Source: Oceanicola sp. D3
GTDB taxonomy: Bacteria > Pseudomonadota > Alphaproteobacteria > Rhodobacterales > Rhodobacteraceae
Direction of reading: 5' to 3'
NCBI RefSeq assembly: GCF_006351965.1
Contig: NZ_CP040932.1
Coordinates: 1,922,001-1,986,000, forward strand
Length of the DNA stretch: 64,000 nucleotides
Shown: in pieces, positions 49,369 through 58,112 of the stretch
Position numbering within the stretch: the stretch's first letter is position 1
How the letters are laid out: each line of letters starts with the position of its first letter
Made by a program: the position numbers and the translations under genes
Notes under the pieces: model-generated
What the model was told of the DNA's origin: nothing
The model's input: only the letters and a program-made list of their open reading frames with translations
The model's database searches: none

Positions 49369-50157
49369 CTAGGCGCGCAGTGCAAGCATATCATAGTGGT
49401 GCCCTTCACCATGCCGATGCAGCTTGGAAAATCCCCGCTCGGTCAGCAAGGCCCTGATCGGCTCAATATCATACCAGGTTTCGTCCACCTCAAAGAAGAT
49501 CTCGGCTATGCGCCCGGCAAAATGGGTCTGGAGCAATTGCTCCAATACAACGGGCTCATGCCCCTCCACATCAATCTTTACAAAGATCGGCGGGCCGTCT
49601 TGCGGCAGCAAAGCATCTAGCTCCTTCGCTGTGAGGGTCTGAATTTGCAAGCGGCTCTTGGAGGGCGCATTAGCTGCGCCCTGTGCGTGGTTGAGGCTCG
49701 CGGCGCCGCTATGCGCTGGCTGGATAGCAATTTCGGCGGTGCCTGCGTTGCCGGATACTGCCTTGTTGATTAGGGTGCAGCGTTCGGTCAGACCATTGAG
49801 AGCAACATTTGCTTTCAGAAAGCGGAAAGACCGGGGCACGGGCTCGAAGGCGAAGCAGCCAACGCAATTCGGGTTCTGCGCAGCGCCGATTGTATAGAGG
49901 CCTTGGTTGGCACCAATATCAAGGTAAACGAAAGCAGTGCTGAAGGCCGTGACGCGATCCCAGTAAAAACTGCCGTAGCTGCCGCGCAGGTAGAACTTGA
50001 AGGTCTGGTCAACCCGGTTCGAAACAAGCTTGGGGCCGTAGTAGGAGCTGGTTACGAACCACCCAAAGCGTTCAGCCAAATAAGGTTTTACTGCGCCAAG
50101 GCGAATGCGCACCCACGTGACTAACCGTTTCCAAACGGACGTCTTTTTGCCCCCCAT
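49369..50157 (-). CDS. FkbM-family methyltransferase
   Basis: 262 residues. SAM-binding motif I is YLDIGANQGLYTIGA, followed by FAFEPVPRSFRFLKANV, and the C-terminal region FVKIDVEGHEPVVLEQLL is the FkbM signature. Such enzymes O-methylate sugars on surface glycans, which fits the GT8 gene next to it. Base composition looks somewhat less GC-rich than the neighbouring guaA, hinting at recent acquisition. ATG at 50157 chosen for GGAGG four bases upstream. Confidence 0.87.
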   Translation of the reverse strand: MGGKKTSVWKRLVTWVRIRLGAVKPYLAERFGWFVTSSYYGPKLVSNRVDQTFKFYLRGSYGSFYWDRVTAFSTAFVYLDIGANQGLYTIGAAQNPNCVGCFAFEPVPRSFRFLKANVALNGLTERCTLINKAVSGNAGTAEIAIQPAHSGAASLNHAQGAANAPSKSRLQIQTLTAKELDALLPQDGPPIFVKIDVEGHEPVVLEQLLQTHFAGRIAEIFFEVDETWYDIEPIRALLTERGFSKLHRHGEGHHYDMLALRA

Positions 50158-50228
50158 CTCGCCTCCACCCCTCCCCAACACGAGGTTCCCGGCGGCGACG
50201 AACCAGAAACACGGTTACGCTTACTTGG

Positions 50229-51818
50229 TCACTCCCACTCGATCGTGCCCGGCGGCTTCGAGGTGATGTCATAGGTCACCCGGTTGATCCCCGGCACTTC
50301 GTTGATGATCCGGGTGGCCGTTTCACCTAGGAAGTCGTGGCTGAACGGATAGTAATCCGCCGTCATCCCATCCACGCTTGTGACCGCCCGCAGAGCGCAG
50401 GCGTAGTCATAGGTGCGCCCGTCGCCCATTACGCCCACGGTGCGCACCGGCAGAATGGCCACGAAGGCCTGCCAGATCTCGTCATAGAGCCCGTGCTTGC
50501 GGATCTGGTCGATATAAACCGCGTCGGCCTCGCGCAGGATGTCGAGCTTGGCACGGGTGATCTCACCGGGGCAGCGAATGGCGAGCCCGGGCCCGGGGAA
50601 GGGGTGGCGCCCGATGAAGCTGTCGGGCAGGCCCAACTCGCGCCCCAGCGCACGGACCTCATCCTTGAACAGCTCGCGCAGCGGCTCCACCAGCTTGAGG
50701 CCCATCTTCTCGGGCAGCCCGCCCACGTTGTGGTGGCTTTTGATCGTCACAGAAGGCCCGCCGGAGAAGCTGACACTCTCGATCACATCCGGATAGAGCG
50801 TGCCCTGCGCAAGATACTCCACACCTTCGATCTCGTCGGCATGCTTCTGGAACACGTCGATGAAGAGCTTGCCGATGATCTTTCTCTTTGTTTCCGGGTC
50901 ACTTACGCCGTCAAGTTCACCCAAGAAAAGGTCGGCCTCATCGGCATGGATGAGCGGCAGATTGTAATGCTCGCGGAACATGCCAACCACTTCGGCGGCC
51001 TCGTCCTTGCGCATCAGCCCGTGGTCCACAAACACGCAGGTCAACTGATCGCCAATCGCCTCATGCAGCAGCACTGCCGCCACCGAAGAATCGACCCCGC
51101 CCGACAGTGCGCAGATCACCTTGGAATCGCCAACCTGCTCGCGGATCTTGGCCACGGCCTCTTCGCGATAGGCCCCCATCGTCCAGTCGCCGGCAAACCC
51201 GGCCAGCTTCACGAAGTTCTGGTAGAGCGTCTTGCCGTTGGGCGTGTGGTGCACCTCGGGGTGGAACTGCACGGCAAAGAAGTTGCGGCTCACATCGGCG
51301 GTGATCGCATAGGGCGCGTTGGGAGAGGTGCCGTACACGGCAAAACCGGGGGCCAGCTTGGCCACGTGGTCGCCATGACTCATCCACACCTGCTCCGGCC
51401 CGTCGAGGAACCAGCCCTCAAGCAGGGGCAGCCTGTCGTCCGAGGGCGTCACCTTCGCCCGCCCAAATTCCGCCGTGCCGCCGCCGCCGGTGTTCTTGCC
51501 GCCATGCACCGTGCCGCCGAGGTCGTCCATCATGGCCTGCTGGCCGTAACAGATGCCCAAGATCGGCACGCCAAGCTCGTAAACGCTGGCAGGCGGGCGC
51601 GGGGAGCCTTCGCGGGTCACCGAGTCCGGCCCGCCGGAGAAGATCACGGCCTTGGGCGCGAACTCGGCCAGAAAGGCATCGTCCACCGTGTTGAACGGGT
51701 GGATCTCGCAGTAAACATTCAACTCGCGCAGGCGCCGTGCGATCAGCTGCGTCACCTGGCTGCCAAAGTCGATGATGAGAAGGCGCTCGTGGTGGCGCTC
51801 GGGATGGATCGTGCTCAT
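50229..51818 (-). CDS. guaA: GMP synthase (glutamine-hydrolysing)
   Basis: 529-residue enzyme converting XMP to GMP with glutamine and ATP. N-terminal class I amidotransferase: [15 protein letters not shown], nucleophile Cys in [11 protein letters not shown], His/Glu in [15 protein letters not shown] pyrophosphatase: PP-loop [13 protein letters not shown]; dimerisation domain ends [15 protein letters not shown]. Works downstream of guaB. Followed 72 bases later, on the same strand, by the FkbM gene. Confidence 0.97.
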   Translation of the reverse strand: MSTIHPERHHERLLIIDFGSQVTQLIARRLRELNVYCEIHPFNTVDDAFLAEFAPKAVIFSGGPDSVTREGSPRPPASVYELGVPILGICYGQQAMMDDLGGTVHGGKNTGGGGTAEFGRAKVTPSDDRLPLLEGWFLDGPEQVWMSHGDHVAKLAPGFAVYGTSPNAPYAITADVSRNFFAVQFHPEVHHTPNGKTLYQNFVKLAGFAGDWTMGAYREEAVAKIREQVGDSKVICALSGGVDSSVAAVLLHEAIGDQLTCVFVDHGLMRKDEAAEVVGMFREHYNLPLIHADEADLFLGELDGVSDPETKRKIIGKLFIDVFQKHADEIEGVEYLAQGTLYPDVIESVSFSGGPSVTIKSHHNVGGLPEKMGLKLVEPLRELFKDEVRALGRELGLPDSFIGRHPFPGPGLAIRCPGEITRAKLDILREADAVYIDQIRKHGLYDEIWQAFVAILPVRTVGVMGDGRTYDYACALRAVTSVDGMTADYYPFSHDFLGETATRIINEVPGINRVTYDITSKPPGTIEWE

Positions 51819-51880
51819 GGCTCAGGCAATATTGCGCTGCGGGGCAGGGTGCAAGCCTGCAAAGCACAGGGCGAGGCCCC

Positions 51881-51903
51881 GTAGGGTGGGCAATCTGCCC
51901 ACC
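51881..51903. repeat. REP-like palindrome, copy 2
   Basis: GTAGGGTGGGCAATCTGCCC and following ACC: GGTGGGCA-ATC-TGCCCACC is a perfect 8-bp stem, 51885-51903. It shares the head GTAGGGTGGG with the minus-strand reading of the element at 27690-27722. It lies between guaA and the DUF2270 gene. Confidence 0.55.
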
Positions 51904-51909
51904 ACGCCG

Positions 51910-52626
51910 CTAGCCCATCGAGCTGGAGCTCTCCTTGCCCCGCCGCTCGGCAAGCGCCGCATCGTGGCGATAGCTCCAAAACGCAATCCCCGCCCAGCTC
52001 AGCACGTAAAACAGGCCCACACCAATCACCACCTCACCGGGCAGCGGCCCCACGTCGGCCCGCGCGATCACCTGCTGCCAGCTTTCAACCGAGGTCGGAT
52101 GCACCACCAGCTTGCCACCATAGGCCAGCGACTGAATCAGCAGGATCCACAGGTAGTTGCGCCGAATGCGCCGCCCGAGCGCCACGAACATAGACACATG
52201 GTAGCGCGGGCGCAGGTAATCCTCGCTGAGCACTTTCTGCCACTCGTCCTCCATGTGCAGATCGCCGTCATAGAGCATGGGGGCATAGAAGTGGGTTTCC
52301 ATCCACCGCGCCCGTGCCCGCCAGACGTTGAAGTAGCGGTAGCGCCGGGCCTCCAGCATCAAAAACAAAAGGATAAGCACGCCCACAAGCACCAGCGGCA
52401 GCGGTGAGGCACCGGGCGAGGAAAACGAAATCGACAGCGCCACGCCCAGCGTGACCACCGCCCAGTTGGTGGTGGTATCGAGCCGGGTGCGCCAGATCGT
52501 GCTGCGATAAACCTCGCCGCGATAGAGGTGCGCCAGCGCGGTGATCTCCGAGGAGGTCAGCGTCAGCCGCTCCTCGGTGCCGCGCCGCGCTTCCTGCGAT
52601 GGCGCGGTGGTGGCGGGTGCTGTCAT
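51910..52626 (-). CDS. DUF2270 membrane protein
   Basis: 238 residues. DUF2270 signatures are LTSSEITALAHLYRGEVYRS, ARWMETHFYAPML and the DEWQKVLSEDYLRPRYH stretch. Membrane helices at about 55-95 (two) and about 160-220 (two). Function unknown. The ATG at 52626 has a good GGAGGGAGG. It is divergent from the MttB-family gene, with 178 bases between. Confidence 0.85.
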   Translation of the reverse strand: MTAPATTAPSQEARRGTEERLTLTSSEITALAHLYRGEVYRSTIWRTRLDTTTNWAVVTLGVALSISFSSPGASPLPLVLVGVLILLFLMLEARRYRYFNVWRARARWMETHFYAPMLYDGDLHMEDEWQKVLSEDYLRPRYHVSMFVALGRRIRRNYLWILLIQSLAYGGKLVVHPTSVESWQQVIARADVGPLPGEVVIGVGLFYVLSWAGIAFWSYRHDAALAERRGKESSSSMG

Positions 52627-52804
52627 GGCGGCCTCCCTCCGCGATGGAGGGCCATTGTGCACAGGCGGAGGGCTTCGGTCAAAGAGGGCGGGCCGGGCCC
52701 ACATGTCGCATTTCCCCCTGAGGTGGCGCAATCCGGCCTCGGTGCGGCCCCGCCATCGGCTATCAGGCTCAAAAGGCAACCCTTTTCAGGGAGAGGATTC
52801 GCAT

Positions 52805-54346
52805 ATGGTCGAAGCAGCGGCAGGCAGGCGGCGCGGGCGCTCGGGCGGCGGGGCGGCGCGCCGGGCCGAGCGGACGGGGATGAAGATCGAGGCGGCGAAA
52901 TTCATCACCCGCGCCATTCCCAATCTCGAAATCCTCAACGAGGAAGCGCTGGAGATCATCGAGGCCAACGCCGAAACGGTGCTCGAAGAGATCGGCGTGG
53001 CCTTCGTGGAGAACCCCAAGGCGCTGGAGCGCTGGCGGGAGGCCGGGGCCACGGTGGAAGGCGAGCGCGTCCACATTCCCCGTGGCCTTGCCCGCAAGCT
53101 CTGCGCCACCGCGCCCGGCCAATTCACGCAAATCGCCCGCAACCCCGAGCGCAACGTCGAGATCGGCGGCAAAAACCTCGTGCTCGCCCCGGTCTACGGC
53201 CCCCCCTTCGTGCGCGACAATTCGGGCGGCCGCCGCTACGCGACGATGCATGATTTCAACTGCTTCGTGAAACTCGGCTACATGAGCAAATGGCTGCACC
53301 ACTCCGGTGGTACGGTCTGTGAGCCAACCGATGTGCCCGTCGCCAAGCGCCACCTTGATATGCTGATGAGCCACATCACTCTCAGCGACAAACCCTTCAT
53401 GGGATCCGTCACCGAGCCGTCCCGCGCCGCCGATTCCGTCGCCATGGCCGACATCCTGTTTGGTGGCCTCGATGGGCGCTGCGCGATGACCTCGCTCATC
53501 AATATCAACTCGCCGCTCACCTTCGACTCGGTGATGATGGGCGCGCTGGAGGCCTATGCCGAGGCGGGGCAGGCCTGCATCATCTCGCCCTTCATCGTCG
53601 GCGGGGCGATGGCCCCCGTCTCGGTCGCCGGCACGCTGACGCAGGTGCTGGCCGAGGTGATGGCAGGCGTGGCCTATTCCCAGCTCATCAAACCCGGCGC
53701 GCCGGTGATCTTCGGCGCCTTCGTGACCTCGATCGACATGAACTCCGGCGCACCCACCTTCGGCACCCCCGAGGCCAGCCAGGTGACCTATGGCGCGGGC
53801 CAGCTCGCCCGCCGCATGGGCCTGCCGTTCCGCTCCTCGGGCTCCTTCAACGGCTCCAAGCTACCCGACGCGCAGGCGGCCTACGAAACCGCGAACTCGC
53901 TGAACATGGGCCTGCTCTCTGGCGTCAACTTCATGCTCCACGCCTGCGGCTGGCTGGAGGGCGGGCTTGTCTCCTCCTACGAGAAGTTCGTCATGGACGC
54001 CGACCAGCTCGGCATCCTCCACCGTCTCGCCGCGCCGGTGGCGGTGGATGACAACGGTCAGGCGATGGACGCGCTGCGCGAGGTCGGCCCCGGCGGCCAT
54101 TACCTCGGATGCGCCCATACCCAAGCCAACTACCAAACCGCCTTCTGGAAGTCCGAAGTGCTTGATTACAAACCTTTCGAGACCTGGGAAGAGGAGGGCG
54201 GGCGCGATACCGCAGCCCTCGCCTCGGAGCGCGTCACCAAACTGCTCGCCGCCTACGAGGCCCCGCCGCTCGACGCCGGCATCCGCGAAGAGCTCGAGTC
54301 CTTCGTCGCCAAGCGCAAGGAAGTGCTGCCCGACTCCATGTCGTAA
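52805..54346 (+). CDS. MttB-family (trimethylamine methyltransferase-like) protein without pyrrolysine
   Basis: 513 residues, one uninterrupted frame. Classical archaeal-type MttB reads an in-frame UAG as pyrrolysine; this gene has no amber codon, so it belongs to the non-Pyl branch that includes the glycine-betaine and proline-betaine demethylases (MtgB-type). The TIM-barrel pattern is seen in EALEIIEANAETVLEEIGV, DFNCFVKLGYMSKWLHHSGG, and SPFIVGGAMAPVSVAGTLTQ. It would pass a methyl group to a corrinoid protein, none of which is encoded nearby. AGGGAGAGG precedes the ATG at 52805. Longer in-frame starts run through the divergent promoter region. Confidence 0.86.
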   Translation: MVEAAAGRRRGRSGGGAARRAERTGMKIEAAKFITRAIPNLEILNEEALEIIEANAETVLEEIGVAFVENPKALERWREAGATVEGERVHIPRGLARKLCATAPGQFTQIARNPERNVEIGGKNLVLAPVYGPPFVRDNSGGRRYATMHDFNCFVKLGYMSKWLHHSGGTVCEPTDVPVAKRHLDMLMSHITLSDKPFMGSVTEPSRAADSVAMADILFGGLDGRCAMTSLININSPLTFDSVMMGALEAYAEAGQACIISPFIVGGAMAPVSVAGTLTQVLAEVMAGVAYSQLIKPGAPVIFGAFVTSIDMNSGAPTFGTPEASQVTYGAGQLARRMGLPFRSSGSFNGSKLPDAQAAYETANSLNMGLLSGVNFMLHACGWLEGGLVSSYEKFVMDADQLGILHRLAAPVAVDDNGQAMDALREVGPGGHYLGCAHTQANYQTAFWKSEVLDYKPFETWEEEGGRDTAALASERVTKLLAAYEAPPLDAGIREELESFVAKRKEVLPDSMS

Positions 54347-54489
54347 CCGTTGTTGATGCAGAGCACTGAGGCGGAGAGAACTTGCGCTCTTAAGCCCTTC
54401 ATATCCAAAAGCAATCCACGTCAACTGGATATGAGGTATCCGCCTACGGCACCCGCACCAGCCGCGTAGTGGCGCGGGCATGGGCTGCG

Positions 54490-54560
54490 CCAGACAGCGC
54501 GCAGCCGTGCAATCTGACAGAGCCTAGCACCGCATGTGAGGCGGCTCCGCGGCTGTCTGG
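54490..54560. repeat. 9-bp inverted repeat between mttB-like and DUF6477 genes
   Basis: CCAGACAGC (54490-54498) and GCTGTCTGG (54552-54560) are perfect inverted copies 53 bases apart; a second dyad CATATCC/GGATATG lies at 54400-54406 and 54427-54433. They fill the 217-base gap between two convergent genes. It may form a long RNA hairpin that ends transcripts from both sides; there is no clear T-run. Confidence 0.35.
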
Positions 54561-54563
54561 GCG

Positions 54564-54908
54564 TCAGCTTTCCACCGGACCATGCGGCAGCAGTCGGGCC
54601 TCGGCCATCAGCGCGATCATCACCTCAACGTGGCGGATGACCGAATAGGTCGAAAGGCCCTCCTGGCGACCTTCCTCCATCGCGGCTTCGGTTTCCAGCA
54701 GGTCACGCACCGCGCGGGTCGGGGCGGGCAGGGTGGTGACGCGCATGATCCGCTTCAGGTCGCGGGTGCGGGAGTAGTCTGTCAGCCCGAGCCGCGCCGC
54801 GCGGATCAAAAGGCTTGGGCGGCGCAGGCCGCTGAGCGGGCCGAGGGTTTTGCGCTTCTGGTTTCCGGTTTTCGCGTCGCTGGTGCAGGTGGGGGTGTCG
54901 TTGGCCAT
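54564..54908 (-). CDS. DUF6477 family protein
   Basis: 114 residues: SGLRRPSLLIRAARLGLTDY and RDLKRIMRV near residues 25-55 define this Rhodobacterales-restricted family of unknown function. The acidic C-terminal part (about 65-110) is helical. It is divergent from the DUF6456 gene, with a 219-base AT-rich control region between. The two genes are neighbours in many Rhodobacterales as far as I recall, suggesting a joint regulatory role. Confidence 0.8.
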   Translation of the reverse strand: MANDTPTCTSDAKTGNQKRKTLGPLSGLRRPSLLIRAARLGLTDYSRTRDLKRIMRVTTLPAPTRAVRDLLETEAAMEEGRQEGLSTYSVIRHVEVMIALMAEARLLPHGPVES

Positions 54909-55040
54909 GGTCTATCTCCTGTGCTTGACCATCGCATCCTCACACAACCTAAGCGGGTGTTGCGCGATCTGTGGGAGAGCGCACGGACCTGCAGGGATTT
55001 CTCATGAATTTTAGACAATTCTTAGCCTTACGACGCATTG

Positions 55041-55055
55041 TTAACTTCTGGGTAA
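55041..55055. promoter_or_regulatory. CtrA-like box in the DUF6477/DUF6456 control region
   Basis: TTAACTTCTGGGTAA is TTAA-N7-GTAA, one mismatch from the full CtrA box TTAA-N7-TTAA. Nearby lie two more dyads, GAATT-N6-AATTC (55006-55021) and TATATG-N7-CATATA (55075-55093), all within 90 bases upstream of the DUF6456 start. The region is markedly AT-rich compared with its surroundings. Confidence 0.4.
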
Positions 55056-55127
55056 CCAATTCGCCTCTAGGTTGTATATGCTGGAGACATATATAAAGAG
55101 TTAAGACTGCCGAAGGGGACGGACGGA

Positions 55128-56264
55128 ATGACCGGAATTCACGGAGACGTGGAGGACTCCGAGATGGTGCCAGATTGGGTGCCCAGAAGTGCCTTGAACT
55201 ACTTGAGCCATATCGAGGCAGGCCGGACGATCCGCGGGCTCGCGCGATCGGAAGGGGTACACGCCTCCACCATGCTCAGGCGGATCAGGCGGTTTGAACA
55301 GCGTCGTGATGACCCGCTTGTCGATGAGGCTCTTGCCAGCCTCGGGCAAGCTCACTTCAAGTTCAGCGACGCCACGGGGCAGACCCGGGCCGCCAAGGAG
55401 ACCCTGACCATGAGCCGCCACTTCACCCCCGACCGCAAGATCTGTGACGAAGAAACCGTGGCCCGCGAAGGCCGCCGCATCCTGCGCCGCCTGTCCGAGA
55501 GCGGTGCGGTGCTCGCCATCGCGGCCGATATGGAAAAGGCCGCTGTTGTGCGCAGCCTCGCCGATGGCCGCTCAACCCGCACCGCGGTTGTTGACCGTGA
55601 AGTGGCCCAGGCCTTCGCGCTGAAAGAGTGGATTGCCCTGCGCAAGCCGGGCCGGGTGGCCAGCTATGCCATCACCGCTGCGGGCCGCACCGCACTCAAG
55701 CGGATGCTCGCTGAAACCGACTGCGGGGCAGGGGGCTTTGCCGAAGCGATGACACCCTTCGCCATGCAGCACGCCGATATGGAGGCACGTGACGCGGGCG
55801 AGGACCGGCCCCGCAAGATTCGCTACAACCGCGCCGAAAGCCCTGTCACCGCGCTCTCCCGCCGCCGCGAGAAAGATGGCAAACCCTTCCTCTCCGCCGA
55901 TCTGGTCGCCGCTGCCGAGCGTCTGCGCGAAGACTTCGAGATGGCCCAGATGGGCCCGCGCGTTGCTCAGAACTGGGATAATTTCCTCACCGCAGGCACG
56001 CGCGGCCAGTTTGGCGGCTCCAGCGGCCCGGCCAATGGCCCGGCGGCCAGCCGTGAGCGCGTGGCGCAGGCGCTGCGCGATCTTGGCCCCGGCCTTGGCG
56101 ATATGGTGCTGCGGTGCTGCTGCTTTCTCGAAGGGCTTGAGGCTGCAGAAAAGCGGATGGGCTGGTCTGCCCGGTCCGGTAAGATCGTGCTCCGCATCGC
56201 GCTGCAACGGCTGAAGCGCCACTATGAAGAAACCTACGGCCCCGAGGCTCATATGATCGGCTGA
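55128..56264 (+). CDS. DUF6456 helix-turn-helix protein
   Basis: 378 residues. The N-terminal part (about 18-60) has a helix-turn-helix look: YLSHIEAGRTIRGLARSEG then HASTMLRRIRRFEQ. A second winged-helix-like segment is at about 100-190. The DUF6456 domain (about 225-375) contains NRAESPVTALSRRREK, QMGPRVAQNWDNF and the C-terminal LRIALQRLKRHYEETYG. Known only as a probable DNA-binding protein of Rhodobacterales. The ATG at 55128 is preceded by GGGGAC and GGACGG. Preceded by a CtrA-like box, so it may belong to the cell-cycle regulon. Confidence 0.83.
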   Translation: MTGIHGDVEDSEMVPDWVPRSALNYLSHIEAGRTIRGLARSEGVHASTMLRRIRRFEQRRDDPLVDEALASLGQAHFKFSDATGQTRAAKETLTMSRHFTPDRKICDEETVAREGRRILRRLSESGAVLAIAADMEKAAVVRSLADGRSTRTAVVDREVAQAFALKEWIALRKPGRVASYAITAAGRTALKRMLAETDCGAGGFAEAMTPFAMQHADMEARDAGEDRPRKIRYNRAESPVTALSRRREKDGKPFLSADLVAAAERLREDFEMAQMGPRVAQNWDNFLTAGTRGQFGGSSGPANGPAASRERVAQALRDLGPGLGDMVLRCCCFLEGLEAAEKRMGWSARSGKIVLRIALQRLKRHYEETYGPEAHMIG

Positions 56265-56338
56265 TCGCTTTGTTTAACGAATTGAGGTGAGCAGCCTCTT
56301 CCCCAGAAGCCCGCGCGGGGTGCACCCTGCGCGGGTTT

Positions 56339-57004
56339 TCAGCCAACCAAAGCCCCAACCGCAAAGGCCACAAGGCCGCAGAGGCACCCCACGCCCAGCA
56401 CCTCTGCCAATGCCAGCCACAGCGCCTCGCCGGTGGCCCGGGCCCGCAAGGCACCAAGCGCGATCAGCGCCGCCAAGGACGCGGCAACAGAGGCGCCAAG
56501 GCTGCCCGCCTCCGGCCCGGCCAGCAAAAAGGGCAACAGTGGAACAAAGCCGAAGGCGATGAAGGCCAGAAAGGTCACAAGCCCATCCAGCGCGGGCCGC
56601 GCGCCGCGCATGTCGGGCATGGCCACGCCCGCGCCGGCCAGCAAGTCGGCCACAAGCGAGGGGCTTTCTTTCAGGTGTGCGGCGGCCTGCGCGGCTGTTT
56701 CTTCTGTCAGCCCACGCGCCTGCAACATCCGCTCAAGCGCTGCCGCATCTGCACCTGCCAGCACCTGCGCCCGCTCTGTCCGGTAGAGCGCCCGCGCCGA
56801 GCGGGTTGATAGAAATTCGCCAAGCCCCATCGACACCCCATCGGCAAAGAGATTGGCCAGCCCAAAAACCAGAACCGCCAGCGCGCCAATCCCGGCCGCC
56901 CCGTCGGCCCCCGCGCCGGCAAAGCCCGCCACGATGGCGAAGGTGGTGACGATGCCGTCATTGCCACCATAGGTGATCTGTTTGAGGTGTGGGGTCAGGC
57001 GCAT
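56339..57004 (-). CDS. VIT1/CCC1-type iron or manganese transporter
   Basis: 221 residues, five membrane helices. The family core QITYGGNDGIVTTFAIVAGFAG (helix 1) and ANLFADGVSMGLGEFLSTRS (helix 2) carry the metal-conducting Asp, Met and Glu; the loop after it is the cytosolic, Glu-rich metal-binding domain, here short (about 75-125). It lacks a fused ferritin-like domain, unlike MbfA. Exports Fe(II) or Mn(II) from the cytoplasm. Divergent from oxyR across 175 bases. Confidence 0.85.
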   Translation of the reverse strand: MRLTPHLKQITYGGNDGIVTTFAIVAGFAGAGADGAAGIGALAVLVFGLANLFADGVSMGLGEFLSTRSARALYRTERAQVLAGADAAALERMLQARGLTEETAAQAAAHLKESPSLVADLLAGAGVAMPDMRGARPALDGLVTFLAFIAFGFVPLLPFLLAGPEAGSLGASVAASLAALIALGALRARATGEALWLALAEVLGVGCLCGLVAFAVGALVG

Positions 57005-57131
57005 GACGGGAGGATGCCTCGCTGTATTGGTCAGAGCATCTGCAGCTTTGCTCACTCCCGTGCATAGCACCTTGCGCGAGGTCAAGCGACGGGTGCCCCG
57101 CAAAGTGCTCCGCGCATTATGCCACGCGCCG

Positions 57132-57156
57132 ATCATAATCAAAAATTGCATATGAT
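57132..57156. promoter_or_regulatory. dyad upstream of oxyR, candidate OxyR operator
   Basis: ATCATA (57132-57137) and TATGAT (57151-57156) form a perfect 6-bp inverted repeat with a 13-base AT-rich spacer. It is 24 bases before the oxyR start codon and between oxyR and the divergent metal transporter gene, the usual position of a LysR-type autoregulatory site. Confidence 0.4.
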
Positions 57157-57179
57157 GAGCCAGGCCATTAGACGGCCTT

Positions 57180-58094
57180 ATGAACCTCACGCTTCGCCAA
57201 CTTCGTTATTTCGTGGCCCTTGCCGAAACCGGCAGCTTCGTGCGTGCCGCAGAGATCGTGCATGTCTCCCAGCCCGCCCTGAGCCAGCAAATCAAGGAAA
57301 TGGAGAGCCAAACAGGGCTCCGCCTTGTGGAGCGTCAGCCACGCCGCGCAGTGCTCACCCCGGCTGGCCACGAGCTTCTCACTCATGCCAAGGCGGTGCT
57401 AAACGCGATGGACGCGCTGGAACAGGCCGCCCGCTGGCAGGAGGGGCTGGGCGGTCGGCTGTCTCTGGGGGTGATTCCCACCATCGCGCCCTACCTGCTA
57501 CCGGTTGCTCTGCCCCTGATCCGCTCACGCAATCTGCGGCTGGAGCTTCGCGTGCGCGAGGCCCAGACCGAGCGGGTGCTGGATGCGCTCGAAGCCGGAC
57601 GCCTGGACGCGGCAGTGGTTGCGCTGCCCTCGGGGCGTGCCGGGCTTGTGGAAGAAGAGCTCTTTGAAGATCGCTTCCTGCTCGCAGGCAATTCCGCCAC
57701 GCTGGCAGGGCAGGGCGCGGGCCTGCGCCCCGAGGCGCTTGATCCGGGCCGCCTAATGCTGCTTGAGGAGGGGCACTGCCTCGCCGATCAGGCGCTTGAA
57801 GTCTGCGCCCTGCGCCGCACCGATACCCGCGTCGATCTTGGTGCATCCTCCCTCGCAACCCTCTCCGGCCTCGTGGCCGAGGGGTTTGGCTTTACCTTCC
57901 TGCCAGAGCTCGCCGCCGCAGCCGAATGCGCGGCCTCCCCCAATCTCGCCCTTCGCCGCTTCGGTGCGCCCGAACCTGCCCGCCGCATCGGCCTGCTGCG
58001 CCGACGCACCGCGATGGATGACGGCTGGTTCAGCGGCCTTGCACAGATTCTGCGAGAAGCGGGGCAAACCCGGCTTGCGCAAGCCCCGGTGTGA
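57180..58094 (+). CDS. oxyR: LysR-family peroxide sensor OxyR
   Basis: 304 residues. The helix-turn-helix (about 3-60; FVRAAEIVHVSQPALSQQIK) and the substrate-binding domain are normal LysR. OxyR identity rests on C200 and C209 in EEGHCLADQALEVC, which match the C199/C208 redox pair of E. coli in spacing and context, and on T101 (VIPTIAPYLLP), the equivalent of T100. It should activate antioxidant genes when the disulfide forms. No katG or ahpC is in the window; the divergent neighbour is a metal exporter, relevant to Fenton chemistry. Confidence 0.87.
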   Translation: MNLTLRQLRYFVALAETGSFVRAAEIVHVSQPALSQQIKEMESQTGLRLVERQPRRAVLTPAGHELLTHAKAVLNAMDALEQAARWQEGLGGRLSLGVIPTIAPYLLPVALPLIRSRNLRLELRVREAQTERVLDALEAGRLDAAVVALPSGRAGLVEEELFEDRFLLAGNSATLAGQGAGLRPEALDPGRLMLLEEGHCLADQALEVCALRRTDTRVDLGASSLATLSGLVAEGFGFTFLPELAAAAECAASPNLALRRFGAPEPARRIGLLRRRTAMDDGWFSGLAQILREAGQTRLAQAPV

Positions 58095-58112
58095 GCCGAA
58101 GTGCGCGCCGCG

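Noticed and set aside
50337-51884. A 515-codon open frame on the plus strand opposite guaA
   Set aside because: Antisense shadow of guaA; no motif.
52805-54346. Pyrrolysine-encoding UAG in the MttB-family gene
   Set aside because: The frame is uninterrupted over 513 codons, so no in-frame amber codon exists.
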